DNA of 64,000 bases from Panacagrimonas perspica (lineage in GTDB: Bacteria; Pseudomonadota; Gammaproteobacteria; Nevskiales; Nevskiaceae), in contig NZ_SOBT01000008.1 in NCBI RefSeq assembly GCF_004364935.1, positions 1,367,534 through 1,431,533 of the forward strand, given 5' to 3'. The translations under genes and the position numbers were made by a program. The first letter of the stretch is position 1, and every line of letters begins with the position of its first letter. Shown piece after piece: positions 38,372-47,900 of this stretch. The notes below the pieces were generated by a model. That model did not search any database. It was given only the letters and a program-made list of their open reading frames with translations, and was not told the origin of the DNA.

Positions 38372-39415
38372 ATGAGCGCCACCACCCGCCTCAAGGGCCG
38401 CAAGATCGCCGTGCATGACATGTCGCTGCGCGACGGCATGCACCCCAAGCGTCACCAGATCAGCGTCGAGCAGATGAAGACCGTCGCCGTCGGCCTGGAC
38501 CAGGCCGGCGTGCCGCTGATCGAAGTCACGCACGGCGATGGCCTGGGCGGCGCCTCCGTCAACTACGGTTTCGCCGCGGCCTCCGACGAGGACTACCTGC
38601 GCGCCGTCGTGCCGCTGATGAAGCGGGCGAAGATCTCTGCGCTGCTGCTGCCGGGCATCGGTACCGTCGACGAGCTGCGCATGGCAGCCGATTGCGGCAT
38701 CGCCTGCATCCGCGTGGCCACGCACTGCACCGAAGCCGACGTCTCCGAGCAGCACATCGCGCTGGGCCGCAAGCTCGGGCTCGACACCGTCGGCTTCCTG
38801 ATGATGTCGCACATGGCCGACCCGTCGAAGATCCTCGAACAGGCACGGCTGATGGAGAGCTACGGCGCCAATTGCATCTACACCACCGACTCGGCCGGCT
38901 ACATGCTGCCCGAGGATGTCGCCGAGAGAGTCGATGCGCTGCGCCAGGGCCTGAAGCCCGAGACCGAGATCGGATTTCACGGCCACCACAACCTGGCGAT
39001 GGGCGTGGCCAATTCCATCGCCGCCGTCACGGCGGGCGCGTCGCGCATCGACTGCGCCTGCGGCGGCATGGGCGCCGGCGCCGGCAACACGCCGATGGAG
39101 GTCTTCATCGCGGTGGCCGAGCGCATGGGCATCGAGACCGGCGTGGACACGTTCAGGATCATGGACGTGGCCGAAGACCTGGTGACCCCGATGATGGATT
39201 TCCCGGTCCGCATCGATCGCAACTCGCTGACGCTGGGCTACGCCGGAACCTATTCGTCGTTCCTGCTGTTCGCCAAGCGCGCCGAGAAGCAGTACGGCGT
39301 CCCGGCGCGCGACATCCTGGTGGAGATGGGTCGCCGCAAGACGGTCGGCGGTCAGGAAGACATGATCGAGGACGTTGCGCTGGACCTGCTGAAGAATCGG
39401 AGCGTCGCGGTATAA
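38372..39415 (+). CDS. mhpE: 4-hydroxy-2-oxovalerate aldolase
   Basis: Cleaves 4-hydroxy-2-oxovalerate to pyruvate and acetaldehyde. The 347-aa protein has the DmpG/MhpE landmarks: [16 protein letters not shown] (metal and catalytic residues), [52 protein letters not shown] (metal-binding histidines) and [12 protein letters not shown]. Thirteen bases after mhpF; together they form the end of a meta-cleavage pathway. Confidence 0.96.
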   Translation: MSATTRLKGRKIAVHDMSLRDGMHPKRHQISVEQMKTVAVGLDQAGVPLIEVTHGDGLGGASVNYGFAAASDEDYLRAVVPLMKRAKISALLLPGIGTVDELRMAADCGIACIRVATHCTEADVSEQHIALGRKLGLDTVGFLMMSHMADPSKILEQARLMESYGANCIYTTDSAGYMLPEDVAERVDALRQGLKPETEIGFHGHHNLAMGVANSIAAVTAGASRIDCACGGMGAGAGNTPMEVFIAVAERMGIETGVDTFRIMDVAEDLVTPMMDFPVRIDRNSLTLGYAGTYSSFLLFAKRAEKQYGVPARDILVEMGRRKTVGGQEDMIEDVALDLLKNRSVAV

Positions 39416-39463
39416 ACCCTCCGCGTCACTTCGATCCAAAAACATTTAGAGAGGAGAACACCG

Positions 39464-41164
39464 ATGACCGCCCTGGCCGCCTACCGTGCCGCGCGCGACC
39501 TGCTGATCCGTCACCGCGAGGACTACACCGCGGCGATGACCGACTTCCGCTGGCCCGAGATGCCCGAATTCAACTGGGCGCTCGATCACTTCGACGACCT
39601 GGCGCGCGGCAACAAGCGCGCGGCGCTGCGGATCGTCGACGAATCGGGGACCGAGGTCAGCCGCAGCTTCGAGGAGCTGCGCGTGGCCAGCGATCGTGCC
39701 GCCAACTTCCTGCGCAGGCTGGGCGTCGGGCGTGGCGATCGCCTGCTGGTGATGCTGCCCAACCGCGTCGAACTGTGGGAACTGATGCTGGCGGCGATGA
39801 AGCTGGGCGCCGTGCTGAGCCCGGCGACGATGCTGCTGTCGGAAGCCGACCTGAAAGACCGCATCGAGCGCGGACAGATGCGTGCGGTGATCGTGGATGC
39901 GGCGAACGTCTCCAAGTTCGCCGGCATCGCCGACGGCTGCGTGCGCGTTTCGGTGGGCAAGGCCGAAGGCTGGTCGAACTACCAGCAGGCAGCCGACGCC
40001 TCGAAGGACTTCAAGCCGGATGGCGTCACCCGCGCCGACGATCCCTGCGTCCTGTACTTCACGTCGGGCACGACCTCGAAGCCCAAGATGGTCCTGCACA
40101 CACAGCGCAGCTACCCGGTGGGTCACCTGAGCACGATGTACTGGCTGGGGCTGCGCGAGGACGACGTGCACCTGAACATCAGCTCGCCGGGCTGGGCCAA
40201 GCATGCGTGGAGCTGCTTCTTCGCGCCCTGGACCATCGGTGCCACCGTCTTCGTCTACAACCAGGGCCGTTTCGACGCCGACAAGACGCTGGCGACGCTG
40301 GCGCGCTGCGGCGTGACGACGCTGTGCGCACCGCCGACGGCCTGGCGTGCGCTGATCCTCGAAGACCTGACCAAGTACAAGCTCAAGCTGCGCGAGCTGG
40401 TCAGCGCCGGCGAGCCGCTGAATCCCGAGGTCATCGAACGCGTGAAGGCCGCTTGGGGCCACGTCATCCGCGAGGGCTACGGCCAGACCGAATCCACGGC
40501 GATGCTCGGCAATCCGCCGGGACAGCCGGTGCGCTACGGCTCGATGGGCCGTCCCCTGCCCGGCTATCGACTCGATCTGCTCGACAGCGACGGCAAGCCG
40601 GTCGACGAGGGCGAAGTGTCCGTTTCGCTCGATCCTCGCCCGGCCGGTGTCATGGCCGGTTACGCGGGCGACGAGGAGAAGTCGAAGAAGGCGCTCGGCG
40701 GTACGCACTACGGCACCGGTGACGTCGCCTCGCGCGACGCGGACGGCTTCTTCTGGTTCGTCGGACGCACCGACGACGTGTTCAAGAGCTCCGACTACCG
40801 CATCTCGCCGTTCGAGCTCGAAAGCGCGCTGATCGAGCACGAGGCCGTCGCCGAAGCGGCGGTCGTCGAGAGCCCGGATCCGAAACGGCTGTGCGTGCCC
40901 AAGGCCTGCGTGATCCTGAAGCCGGGGTTCGCACCGGATCGCGAAACCGCGAAGTCCATCCTGAGCTTCACGCGTACGCGCCTGGCGCCGTACCAGAAGA
41001 TCCGCATCATCGAGTTCTGCGACCTGCCCAAGACGGTGTCGGGAAAGATCCGCCGCACCGAGCTGCGCGCCAGCGAAGCGGAGCGACGCAAATCCGGCCA
41101 GCGTGGCGAGAACGAATTCTTCGAGACGGATTTTCCGGAGCTGCTCGATAGCGCGAGAACGTAG
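39464..41164 (+). CDS. acyl-CoA/aryl-CoA ligase (AMP-forming)
   Basis: A 566-aa adenylating enzyme activating a carboxylic acid with ATP and CoA. Motifs: P-loop YFTSGTTSKPKM (198-209), GYGQTES, YGTGDVASRD, the hinge region SSDYRISPFELES, and catalytic Lys in LPKTVSGKIRR. It resembles medium-chain or benzoate-CoA ligase-like enzymes. AGAGAGGAGAACACC is a very strong ribosome site. Its place in a dioxygenase operon suggests a side-chain acid is activated, or that an acid released by ring cleavage is captured. Substrate unknown. Confidence 0.88.
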   Translation: MTALAAYRAARDLLIRHREDYTAAMTDFRWPEMPEFNWALDHFDDLARGNKRAALRIVDESGTEVSRSFEELRVASDRAANFLRRLGVGRGDRLLVMLPNRVELWELMLAAMKLGAVLSPATMLLSEADLKDRIERGQMRAVIVDAANVSKFAGIADGCVRVSVGKAEGWSNYQQAADASKDFKPDGVTRADDPCVLYFTSGTTSKPKMVLHTQRSYPVGHLSTMYWLGLREDDVHLNISSPGWAKHAWSCFFAPWTIGATVFVYNQGRFDADKTLATLARCGVTTLCAPPTAWRALILEDLTKYKLKLRELVSAGEPLNPEVIERVKAAWGHVIREGYGQTESTAMLGNPPGQPVRYGSMGRPLPGYRLDLLDSDGKPVDEGEVSVSLDPRPAGVMAGYAGDEEKSKKALGGTHYGTGDVASRDADGFFWFVGRTDDVFKSSDYRISPFELESALIEHEAVAEAAVVESPDPKRLCVPKACVILKPGFAPDRETAKSILSFTRTRLAPYQKIRIIEFCDLPKTVSGKIRRTELRASEAERRKSGQRGENEFFETDFPELLDSART

Positions 41165-41275
41165 AGGAATTCTTGCGCGGGGCTCAGCCCCGACAGGACC
41201 TTCGCAGATCGTCATTGAAGTCAGCACAACGTCTCTCCCTGCTCTTTTGCAAGGAGAGAGAGCCAGAGAACGCAG

Positions 41276-41530
41276 ATGCCCAGCCCCATCGACACCATGA
41301 CAGCAAGGCCGATCGACACCGAAGCATCAGCCGGCAAGGCGATCACGCCGTCCCGCCTCTGCGTCATGCACGTCCGCGTCGAGCCTGCACAGGTCTGGTT
41401 CGACTGCCCGCGCTGCGGCGTGGAGCTCGAGGGCTATTACAGCGACCCCCGTGGCCAGACCGACGTCGCCTGCGAGGACTGCGGCACCGTCTTCGACATT
41501 CCTTCCAGCGCCAGCCTGGTCATCACCTGA
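41276..41530 (+). CDS. small zinc-ribbon protein in dioxygenase operon
   Basis: An 84-aa protein with two CxxC knuckles, FDCPRCGVE and ACEDCGTVF, 23 residues apart, the pattern of a zinc-ribbon or rubredoxin-like fold. The N-terminal 30 residues are low-complexity and a shorter form from ATG 41297 or from Met31 is possible. It lies 21 bases before the dioxygenase alpha gene on the same strand. It could be a metal-binding partner or assembly factor of the dioxygenase, or a regulator. No function is established. Confidence 0.65.
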   Translation: MPSPIDTMTARPIDTEASAGKAITPSRLCVMHVRVEPAQVWFDCPRCGVELEGYYSDPRGQTDVACEDCGTVFDIPSSASLVIT

Positions 41531-41551
41531 CCCATTCTGCGAGCCAACGCC

Positions 41552-42841
41552 ATGAACATGCCTCTCACGCCCGAACAGCCTGCGGTCTGGAACGACCCCG
41601 AGCACCACATCTTCAAGGTCTCGCGTCGCAGCTTCACGGACACGCAGGTGTTCCGTGACGAGTACAACCGCATCTTCGACAAGTGCTGGCTGTACCTGGG
41701 GCACGAATCCGAGCTGGTGAAGCCCGGCGATTTCGTCGCGCGCATCGTGGCCAAGCGCAGCATCCTGTTCACGCGCGATGCGCAGAACAAGGTCAATGCG
41801 TTCTTCAACGCCTGCCCGCACCGCGGCGCGCAAGTGTGCCGCGAGCGCAAGGGCAACGCGAAGAGCTTCCAGTGCTTCTACCACGGGTGGGTGTTCGGAG
41901 CCGACGGCACGCTCAAGAGCCAGCCCGGCAGCGAGTGCTACCCCGCCGATTTCAACGCCAACGGTGCCGCCAACCTGGTGCCGGTCCCGCGCCTGGATTC
42001 GTATCGCGGCTTCTGGTTCCTCTGCTTCGACCGCAACGTGCAGTCGCTGAGCGACTACCTGGCCAACGCCAAGGAGTGGATCGACATCATCGCGGACCAG
42101 TCCGAGGTCGGCATGACCCTGGTCGGCGGCACGCAGGAGTACCAGATCCGCGCGAACTGGAAACTGCTCACCGAGAATTCGATCGACGGTTATCACGCGA
42201 TCAACACGCACGCGACCTACGTCGACTATCTGAAAAACATGCAGGGCAGCATGTCGCCGGTGCCCTTCGAGGGCACCGGATACGACCTGGGCAACGGCCA
42301 CGCCGTCATCGAATACAAGGCGCCGTGGGGACGCCCGGTCGCGCAGTGGATTCCGCTGTGGGGCGAGGAAGGCAAGATCGAACTCGCCAAGGTTCGCGCA
42401 CGCCTGGTGGAACGCTTCGGCGAAGCGCGCGCCGATCGCATCGCCACGCTCAACCGCAACATGTTCATCTTCCCGAACCTGGTGCTCAACGACATCATGG
42501 CGATCACGGTGCGCACGTACTTCCCGACCGCGCCGGACGCGATGCAGATCTCGGCCTGGGCGCTGGCGCCGAAGGATGAGAGCGCCTGGGCGCGCAAGTT
42601 CCGCCTGTCCAATTTCCTCGAATTCCTCGGCCCCGGCGGCTTCGCGACACCCGACGACGTCGAGGCGCTCGAGCAGTGCCAGCGCGGCTACGAGGCGATG
42701 AAGGAAGCCCCGTGGAACGACATGTCCAAGGGCATGATCAAGGAGAAGGTCAACTACGACGACGAGCTGCAGATGCGCGTGTTCTGGAACGAATGGCAGC
42801 GCCGCACGCAGGCGACCGCGCTGGGCAAGGGAGACGCCTGA
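41552..42841 (+). CDS. aromatic ring-hydroxylating dioxygenase, alpha subunit
   Basis: The 429-aa large subunit that adds O2 to an aromatic ring. The Rieske cluster ligands are Cys88, His90, Cys108 and His111 ([18 protein letters not shown]). The mononuclear iron ligands are His215 and His220 in DGYHAINTH, with Asp212 as electron bridge and Asp368 or Asp369 (TPDDVE) as the third. It pairs with the beta subunit (one-base overlap) and the Rieske ferredoxin at 45089. Sequence does not identify the ring; benzoate, cumate or phenylpropionate-type substrates are possible. Confidence 0.93.
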   Translation: MNMPLTPEQPAVWNDPEHHIFKVSRRSFTDTQVFRDEYNRIFDKCWLYLGHESELVKPGDFVARIVAKRSILFTRDAQNKVNAFFNACPHRGAQVCRERKGNAKSFQCFYHGWVFGADGTLKSQPGSECYPADFNANGAANLVPVPRLDSYRGFWFLCFDRNVQSLSDYLANAKEWIDIIADQSEVGMTLVGGTQEYQIRANWKLLTENSIDGYHAINTHATYVDYLKNMQGSMSPVPFEGTGYDLGNGHAVIEYKAPWGRPVAQWIPLWGEEGKIELAKVRARLVERFGEARADRIATLNRNMFIFPNLVLNDIMAITVRTYFPTAPDAMQISAWALAPKDESAWARKFRLSNFLEFLGPGGFATPDDVEALEQCQRGYEAMKEAPWNDMSKGMIKEKVNYDDELQMRVFWNEWQRRTQATALGKGDA

Positions 42842-43335
42842 TGCTCACCATCGACACCGTGACCCGCGAGCAGGTCGAGGACTTCATGTTCCTCGAAGCC
42901 GAGATGCTCGACGAATGGCGGCTCAAGGAATGGCTGACTTTGTTCACCGCCGACGGCAGCTACTACGTGCCGACGACGGACACGCCGGCCAACGCCTCGC
43001 CGGACAACGCGCTGTTCTACGTCGCGGACGATCGCTTCCGTCTCGAGCAGCGCGTCGAGCGCCTGCTCAAGCGCACCGCGCACGCCGAGTTCCCGAAGTC
43101 CAAGACGCGGCACCTCGTCAGCAACGTGCGCATCCGGGCGCGCCACGACGACGAGCTGGACGTGGGCGCCGCGGTACTGACCTATCGCACGAAGATGGGC
43201 CTCACGGAGACCTACATCGGCAGCTATCGCTACCGCATCGCCGTGACGCCGGAAGGGCTGCGCATCCGCGAGAAGCGCTGCATCCTCGACATGGAAGGCC
43301 TGAAACCCAACGGCCGCATCAGCATCATCCTCTGA
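42841..43335 (+). CDS. aromatic ring-hydroxylating dioxygenase, beta subunit
   Basis: The 164-aa small subunit, NTF2-like, completing an alpha3beta3 oxygenase. Typical segments are VEDFMFLEAEMLDEWRLKEWLTLFTADGSYYVP, SKTRHLVSNVRI, and the C-terminal REKRCILDMEGLKPNGRISIIL. Its ATG overlaps the alpha-subunit stop in TGATG, so expression is stoichiometrically coupled. Confidence 0.93.
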   Translation: MLTIDTVTREQVEDFMFLEAEMLDEWRLKEWLTLFTADGSYYVPTTDTPANASPDNALFYVADDRFRLEQRVERLLKRTAHAEFPKSKTRHLVSNVRIRARHDDELDVGAAVLTYRTKMGLTETYIGSYRYRIAVTPEGLRIREKRCILDMEGLKPNGRISIIL

Positions 43336-43348
43336 GGTGAACTCCTCG

Positions 43349-44323
43349 ATGAACGTCCCCTTCCGCTACAAGCGTCTCGGTTACGTGGCGCTCAACGTCA
43401 CGGATCTCGCGAAGAGCACCGCGTTCTACCGCGACATCGTAGGGCTGGCGGTCACCGAATCCGGCGACGATCTCGCCGCGCTGCGCTGCTCGCAGGATCA
43501 CCACAACATGCTGCTGTACCCGGCTGCCCAGCCTGGCCTCAAGCGCATCGGCTTCGAACTGGAGAGCGGCCACGACCTCGACCTTGCGCGCGACTACGTG
43601 CGCGGCCTGGGCCTGGCGATCGAGGACGTGTCGGCCGACGAACTCAAGCGCCTGCGCACCGTCGCGGCGTTCCGCTTCCGCATTCCGGGCAGCGGCCTGT
43701 GCCTCGAATACTTCGTGCAGATGATGCATCTCGCGCAGCCCTACGTGCCGACCGTCGCGAAGATCGAGCGCCTGGGCCACGTCGTGCTCAACGTCGCCGA
43801 CTTCGACAATGCACTGCAGTGGCTGACTGAAAAACTGGGCTTCGTCGTCTCCGATTTCGTGCCGGGCTTCGCGGCATTCCTGCGCTGCTTCCCCAACCCG
43901 CTGCATCACTCGATGGCGATCCTGACCGGGACCGAAGATCACCTGAACCACGTGAACTTCATGGTCACCGACATCGACGACATCGGCCGCGGCATGAACC
44001 GCATGAAGAATAACGACATCGAGATCGTGTTCGGACCGGGGCGACATCAGCCCTCGGAGAGCATCTTTCTCTACTGGCTCGATCCGGATCGCATGACGGT
44101 CGAATACAGCTTCGGCATGGAAACGTTTCCCGAGACGAATGCGCGCGAGGCGCGGCTGCTCGAACCGGTGCCCGGCACGCTCGACACCTGGGGCAGCGTG
44201 CCGACGCCGGCGTTCGGGAAGATCGGCGTCATCGAACAGGCGACCGCGGCCTCTTCGGCAGTCGCCGGTGATTCGACGTCGCCGATCCGCATCTCGTCCT
44301 CGCAGAGCGGAGCCCTGGCATGA
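43349..44323 (+). CDS. type I extradiol (meta-cleaving) dioxygenase
   Basis: A 324-aa two-domain VOC-fold dioxygenase that opens a catechol ring next to the hydroxyls. Iron ligands are His144 (LGHVVLNVAD), His201 (LNHVNFMVTD) and Glu252 (TVEYSFGM), matching His146, His210 and Glu260 of BphC. Catalytic His186/187 (PLHHSMAI) and Tyr242 (FLYWLDPD) are also there. ATG 43349 has GAGGTGA at the right distance; GTG 43337 is less likely. A 30-residue Ser-rich tail follows the catalytic part. Stop overlaps the SDR start by four bases. Confidence 0.92.
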   Translation: MNVPFRYKRLGYVALNVTDLAKSTAFYRDIVGLAVTESGDDLAALRCSQDHHNMLLYPAAQPGLKRIGFELESGHDLDLARDYVRGLGLAIEDVSADELKRLRTVAAFRFRIPGSGLCLEYFVQMMHLAQPYVPTVAKIERLGHVVLNVADFDNALQWLTEKLGFVVSDFVPGFAAFLRCFPNPLHHSMAILTGTEDHLNHVNFMVTDIDDIGRGMNRMKNNDIEIVFGPGRHQPSESIFLYWLDPDRMTVEYSFGMETFPETNAREARLLEPVPGTLDTWGSVPTPAFGKIGVIEQATAASSAVAGDSTSPIRISSSQSGALA

Positions 44324-45078
44324 GCCAGCGCCTGAAGGATCGCGTCGCCGTCGTCACCGGTGCCGGACGCGGCATCGGCTACGCGATCGCCGAACGCTTC
44401 GCCGCCGAAGGCGCGAAGCTGGTTCTCGCGGACCTCGACCCGAAGACGCTCGAAGAAGCCGCCACGCGCTTGCGCGCGACCGGCGCAGAAGTGGTGACGG
44501 AAGCCGGCGATCTCGCGAAGCAGGACGTCGCCGAGCGCACGATCCAGGCCGCCGTGAAGCACTTCGGCACGCTGGACATCCTCGCCAACAACGCCGGCGG
44601 CGGCATCCTGCGGCCGTTCCTCGATCACACGCCGGACACGCTGCGCACGACGATCGACCGCAACCTGTGGACCTGCATCTGGTGCTGCTGGTACGCGCTG
44701 CCGATCATGAAGGCCAAGGGCTACGGCCGCATCGTGAACCTCGGTGCGGACTCGGTGCGCAACGGCCTGTTCGACCACGCGGCCTACAACGCGGCCAAGG
44801 GCGGCATGCACGGCATGACCACGGGCCTTGCACGCGAATTCGCACGCGACGGCATCACGGTGAATACCGTTGCGCCCTGCGTCGTGAATACGCCGCAGCT
44901 CGCCGAAGTCGCGGCGGTGAATCCCGAACTCGTGCGCAAGGTCATCGACGTCGTTCCGATGGGGCGCCCCGGCGAGATGCACGAAATCGCCTCGATGGTC
45001 GCCTACCTCGCCACCCCCGAAGCCGCCTTCGTGACCGGACAGGTCATCAGCGTCAACGGCGGCACCACGATGCTCTAG
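44320..45078 (+). CDS. SDR, probable cis-dihydrodiol dehydrogenase
   Basis: A 252-aa SDR expected to re-aromatise the cis-dihydrodiol made by the dioxygenase. Coenzyme motif TGAGRGIGYA, NNAGGGI, Tyr156 and Lys160 in AAYNAAKGG. The residue where classical SDRs have the catalytic Ser, 13 before the Tyr, is Ala143; Asp144 and Ser145 follow (NLGADSVRNG), so Ser145 may substitute. Coupled to the extradiol dioxygenase gene. Confidence 0.88.
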   Translation: MSQRLKDRVAVVTGAGRGIGYAIAERFAAEGAKLVLADLDPKTLEEAATRLRATGAEVVTEAGDLAKQDVAERTIQAAVKHFGTLDILANNAGGGILRPFLDHTPDTLRTTIDRNLWTCIWCCWYALPIMKAKGYGRIVNLGADSVRNGLFDHAAYNAAKGGMHGMTTGLAREFARDGITVNTVAPCVVNTPQLAEVAAVNPELVRKVIDVVPMGRPGEMHEIASMVAYLATPEAAFVTGQVISVNGGTTML

Positions 45079-45088
45079 GGCCCTAGCC

Positions 45089-45403
45089 ATGTCCAACCTG
45101 CACCCCCTGATCCCCGCTGTCGACCTCTTCGAAGGCGAGATGAAAAACGCGACGCTGCCCGACGGCACGCGTGTGGCGCTCTACAACCTCAACGGCGCGT
45201 ACTACGTCACCGACGACACCTGCACGCACGAGAACGCCTCGCTGTCCGACGAGGGCATGATCGAAGGCAGCAACGTGATCTGCGGCTGGCACTTCTGCGG
45301 TTTCGACATCGCCAGCGGCGCGGCCACCGCCTCGCCGTGCAGCGAGCCGCTGCGCACGTATGCGGTCACGCTCGTCGAAGGAGTGATCCATGTCGAGCTC
45401 TGA
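45089..45403 (+). CDS. Rieske-type ferredoxin of the dioxygenase
   Basis: A 104-aa electron carrier. Rieske ligands Cys45 and His47 (DDTCTHENASLSDEG) and Cys65 and His68 (VICGWHFCGFD) are complete, with an unusual Cys70 in the second loop. It passes electrons from a reductase to the oxygenase; no reductase gene is found in this window, so that component must be elsewhere. The 3' end overlaps tetR by 14 bases. Confidence 0.92.
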   Translation: MSNLHPLIPAVDLFEGEMKNATLPDGTRVALYNLNGAYYVTDDTCTHENASLSDEGMIEGSNVICGWHFCGFDIASGAATASPCSEPLRTYAVTLVEGVIHVEL

Positions 45404-46073
45404 GGCGGGCCTGGTCTCTGCGGGTGCGACACGTCGCGCCGTTCCCAAGCGACGCACGCCCAAGCGCCGGACACAGGCCGAGCGTTCGGACGAGATGCGC
45501 GGCCGCGTGCTCGAAGCCGCCGCCACCGTGCTGCGCCGCAAGGGCTACGCCGGACTTCGCACCGACGAGGTGGCGCGCGTGGCCAAGGTGTCGCGCGGCG
45601 CCCAGCAGTACCACTTCCCGACCAAGGACAGCCTGGTGCTGGCCACGGCCGAGTACCTGCTGCGCGACGGCCTGGGCCGCGGCGAAGCGCGTGCGCAGGC
45701 GGCCCGCTCCGGCGGCGATGTCGTCGAGGCGATCATCCAGGACTGCATGGATTTCTTCCTGGGTCCCGACTTCGCGACGATCCTCGATCTGGTGCTCGCC
45801 GGCAGCAAGGACCGCGGCCTGCGCGACCAGATCTATGCCTACACGCGCGGCAGCCGCCTGGGCGTCGAAGCCGCGTGGCTGGAAGTGCTGTGCGAACAAG
45901 GCATCCCGCGCGCGAAGGCCGAAAAGATCCTGTGGCTGACGATCAGCATCGTGCGCGGATTCTCCGTGCGCGCGCTGTGGCAGCGTGACGACCAGCTGTT
46001 TCGCAGCATCCTCGACGAGTGGAAGCTGATCCTCACGGGGCATCTCAAGAATCTGAAGGGAGACAATCGATGA
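45390..46073 (+). CDS. TetR-family transcriptional regulator
   Basis: A 227-aa regulator. After a basic N-terminal extension (AVPKRRTPKRRTQ), the helix-turn-helix is at about 38-85: RVLEAAATVLRRKGYAGLRTDEVARVAKVSRGAQQYHFPTKD. The rest is the helical ligand domain. It sits inside the operon, overlapping the ferredoxin gene at one end and the hydrolase at the other, so it is made together with the enzymes, fitting feedback control. The palindrome at 37375 is a candidate operator. The ligand is unknown. Confidence 0.9.
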   Translation: MSSSEAGLVSAGATRRAVPKRRTPKRRTQAERSDEMRGRVLEAAATVLRRKGYAGLRTDEVARVAKVSRGAQQYHFPTKDSLVLATAEYLLRDGLGRGEARAQAARSGGDVVEAIIQDCMDFFLGPDFATILDLVLAGSKDRGLRDQIYAYTRGSRLGVEAAWLEVLCEQGIPRAKAEKILWLTISIVRGFSVRALWQRDDQLFRSILDEWKLILTGHLKNLKGDNR

Positions 46074-46933
46074 GCTTGTGGATCGACATGGTGGGCACCG
46101 AGATCCGGACCGTGAACACGCCGACGTTCGGCCGCATCCGCATCGCGGAAGCCGGCCCGAAGGACGCGCCTGCGATCCTGTTCCAGCACGGGATCGGCGG
46201 CCACCTGGAGGCCTACAGCAAGAACCTCGTGCCGCTGTCGGACGAGTTCCGCTGCATCGCGTTCGACTACGTCGGCCACGCGATGTCGAACCGCAAGGCG
46301 ATGGAATACACGCCACCCGTGCTCGCCGAGCAGGTCGCCGAGCTGATGGATGCGCTGGAGCTGAAGAAGGCACACCTGTCGGGCGAGTCGCTGGGCGGCT
46401 GGGTGTCGGGCTTCTTCTCGGTGATCCATCCCGAGCGCGTGGATCGCCTGATGCTGAACACCGGCGCCGGCATTCCGATCGTCAGCGACAAGGGTCGCGC
46501 CGACATGCTCGACCTGATGGAGCGCTCGAAGAAGGCCGCGGGCCTGGCGCCGACGTTCGAGAGCGTCAAGCACCGCATCGCGTGGCTGATCCACCCGAAG
46601 AACCAGCACCTCGTCACCGACGAACTGGTGAACCTGCGCCTGAAGTTCTACCTGATGGCCGAAGGCCGTGAAGTGACGCCGATGGTCAATCGCATGCTCG
46701 GGCGTCACGACGAGTTCCTGCTGCCGCTGGAGCAGATCCGCCACGAGACGATGCTGCTGTGGACGCGCGACAACCCGATCCACGACCTGGAGTGCGCGCA
46801 GGCCGCGGTCAAGCGGATCCGCAACAGCAGCCTGTACGTGATGAAGGCCGACGGCGCGCACTGGCCGCAGTACGAAGATCCCGAGGAGTTCAACCGGGTG
46901 GCGCGTGCGTTCTTCGCCGGTCGTCCGCTCTGA
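46070..46933 (+). CDS. meta-cleavage product hydrolase (alpha/beta hydrolase)
   Basis: A 287-aa C-C hydrolase of the MhpC/BphD type by context. Ser107 in [12 protein letters not shown], Asp in [11 protein letters not shown] and His264 in [13 protein letters not shown] form the triad; [12 protein letters not shown] is the oxyanion region. It should split the ring-opened product to 2-hydroxypenta-2,4-dienoate and an acid. That acid may be what the CoA ligase activates. ATG overlaps the tetR stop. Confidence 0.88.
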   Translation: MSLWIDMVGTEIRTVNTPTFGRIRIAEAGPKDAPAILFQHGIGGHLEAYSKNLVPLSDEFRCIAFDYVGHAMSNRKAMEYTPPVLAEQVAELMDALELKKAHLSGESLGGWVSGFFSVIHPERVDRLMLNTGAGIPIVSDKGRADMLDLMERSKKAAGLAPTFESVKHRIAWLIHPKNQHLVTDELVNLRLKFYLMAEGREVTPMVNRMLGRHDEFLLPLEQIRHETMLLWTRDNPIHDLECAQAAVKRIRNSSLYVMKADGAHWPQYEDPEEFNRVARAFFAGRPL

Positions 46934-46952
46934 CGCAAGAAGGAACCGACAC

Positions 46953-47771
46953 ATGACCGCCCGCAGTCGCCAGGCCACGCAGACGGCCGCTCCCAGCCCC
47001 GACACGCTCACCGCGCTGTCGCTGCGGGAGGCCTATCGCACCGGGATTCCCTGCGCGCCGATCCGCGACCTCGTCGAAGCCGGTGACGTGCAGGCCGCCT
47101 ACGGCATCCAGGAGATCAATACGCAGCACTGGCTGGCCGCGGGGCGCCGCCTCGTCGGCCGCAAGATCGGCCTGACCTCGCTGGCCGTGCAGCAGCAGCT
47201 GGGCGTCGATCAGCCCGACTTCGGCATGCTGTTCGCCGACATGGCCGCCTGCGACGGCGACCCGATTCCGGCGGGCGCCGTGCTGCAGCCCAAGGCCGAG
47301 GCCGAGATCGCCTTCGTGCTCGAACGCGACCTGTCCATCGAGCAGCCGACGATGGCCGACGTGATCCGCGCCGTCGCCTATGCGACCGTCGCCATCGAAG
47401 TGGTCGGCAGCCGCATCGCCAACTGGGACATCAAGCTGGTCGACACCGTCGCCGACAACGCATCGAGCGGCATGTTCGTGCTCGGCAACACGCCGTTCGC
47501 ACTCAACGGCCTGGACCTGCGCGACTGCCGGATGCAGATGCTGCGCACCGGCGGCGACGTGATCTCCACCGGCGTCGGTCACGCCTGCCTCGGCCATCCG
47601 CTCAACGCCACGCTGTGGCTGGCACGCAAGATGATCGAAGTCGGGCGCCCGCTGAAAGCCGGCGACGTCATCCTGTCCGGCGCGCTGGGTCCGATGGTGG
47701 CCGCCAAACCCGGCGACGTCTTCGAGGCGCAGGTCACCGGTCTGGGTTCGGTGCGCGCCGCGTTCGCATGA
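46953..47771 (+). CDS. mhpD: 2-hydroxypenta-2,4-dienoate hydratase
   Basis: Hydrates 2-hydroxypentadienoate to 4-hydroxy-2-oxovalerate, the substrate of MhpE. The 272-aa protein has [39 protein letters not shown] (metal-binding glutamates) and [27 protein letters not shown], all characteristic. AGAAGGAACCGACAC precedes ATG 46953; 19 bases after the hydrolase. Last gene of the operon. Confidence 0.94.
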   Translation: MTARSRQATQTAAPSPDTLTALSLREAYRTGIPCAPIRDLVEAGDVQAAYGIQEINTQHWLAAGRRLVGRKIGLTSLAVQQQLGVDQPDFGMLFADMAACDGDPIPAGAVLQPKAEAEIAFVLERDLSIEQPTMADVIRAVAYATVAIEVVGSRIANWDIKLVDTVADNASSGMFVLGNTPFALNGLDLRDCRMQMLRTGGDVISTGVGHACLGHPLNATLWLARKMIEVGRPLKAGDVILSGALGPMVAAKPGDVFEAQVTGLGSVRAAFA

Positions 47772-47797
47772 CGCTCAGACAGCTCTCCGGCTGAGCG
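47772..47797 (+). terminator. possible weak terminator after mhpD
   Basis: CGCTCAG and CTGAGCG form a 7-bp stem with a 12-base loop directly after the mhpD stop. There is no clear T-run, so termination is uncertain. Confidence 0.3.
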
Positions 47798-47900
47798 CTC
47801 GTATCTTTCGACAACACGTGCCGGCGCTCGATTGCAGTTCGCGCGGGTCGCGGCGATGCTCGTCCGCCTTCGCCGTCTCCATCACCTTCGGAACCACGAC

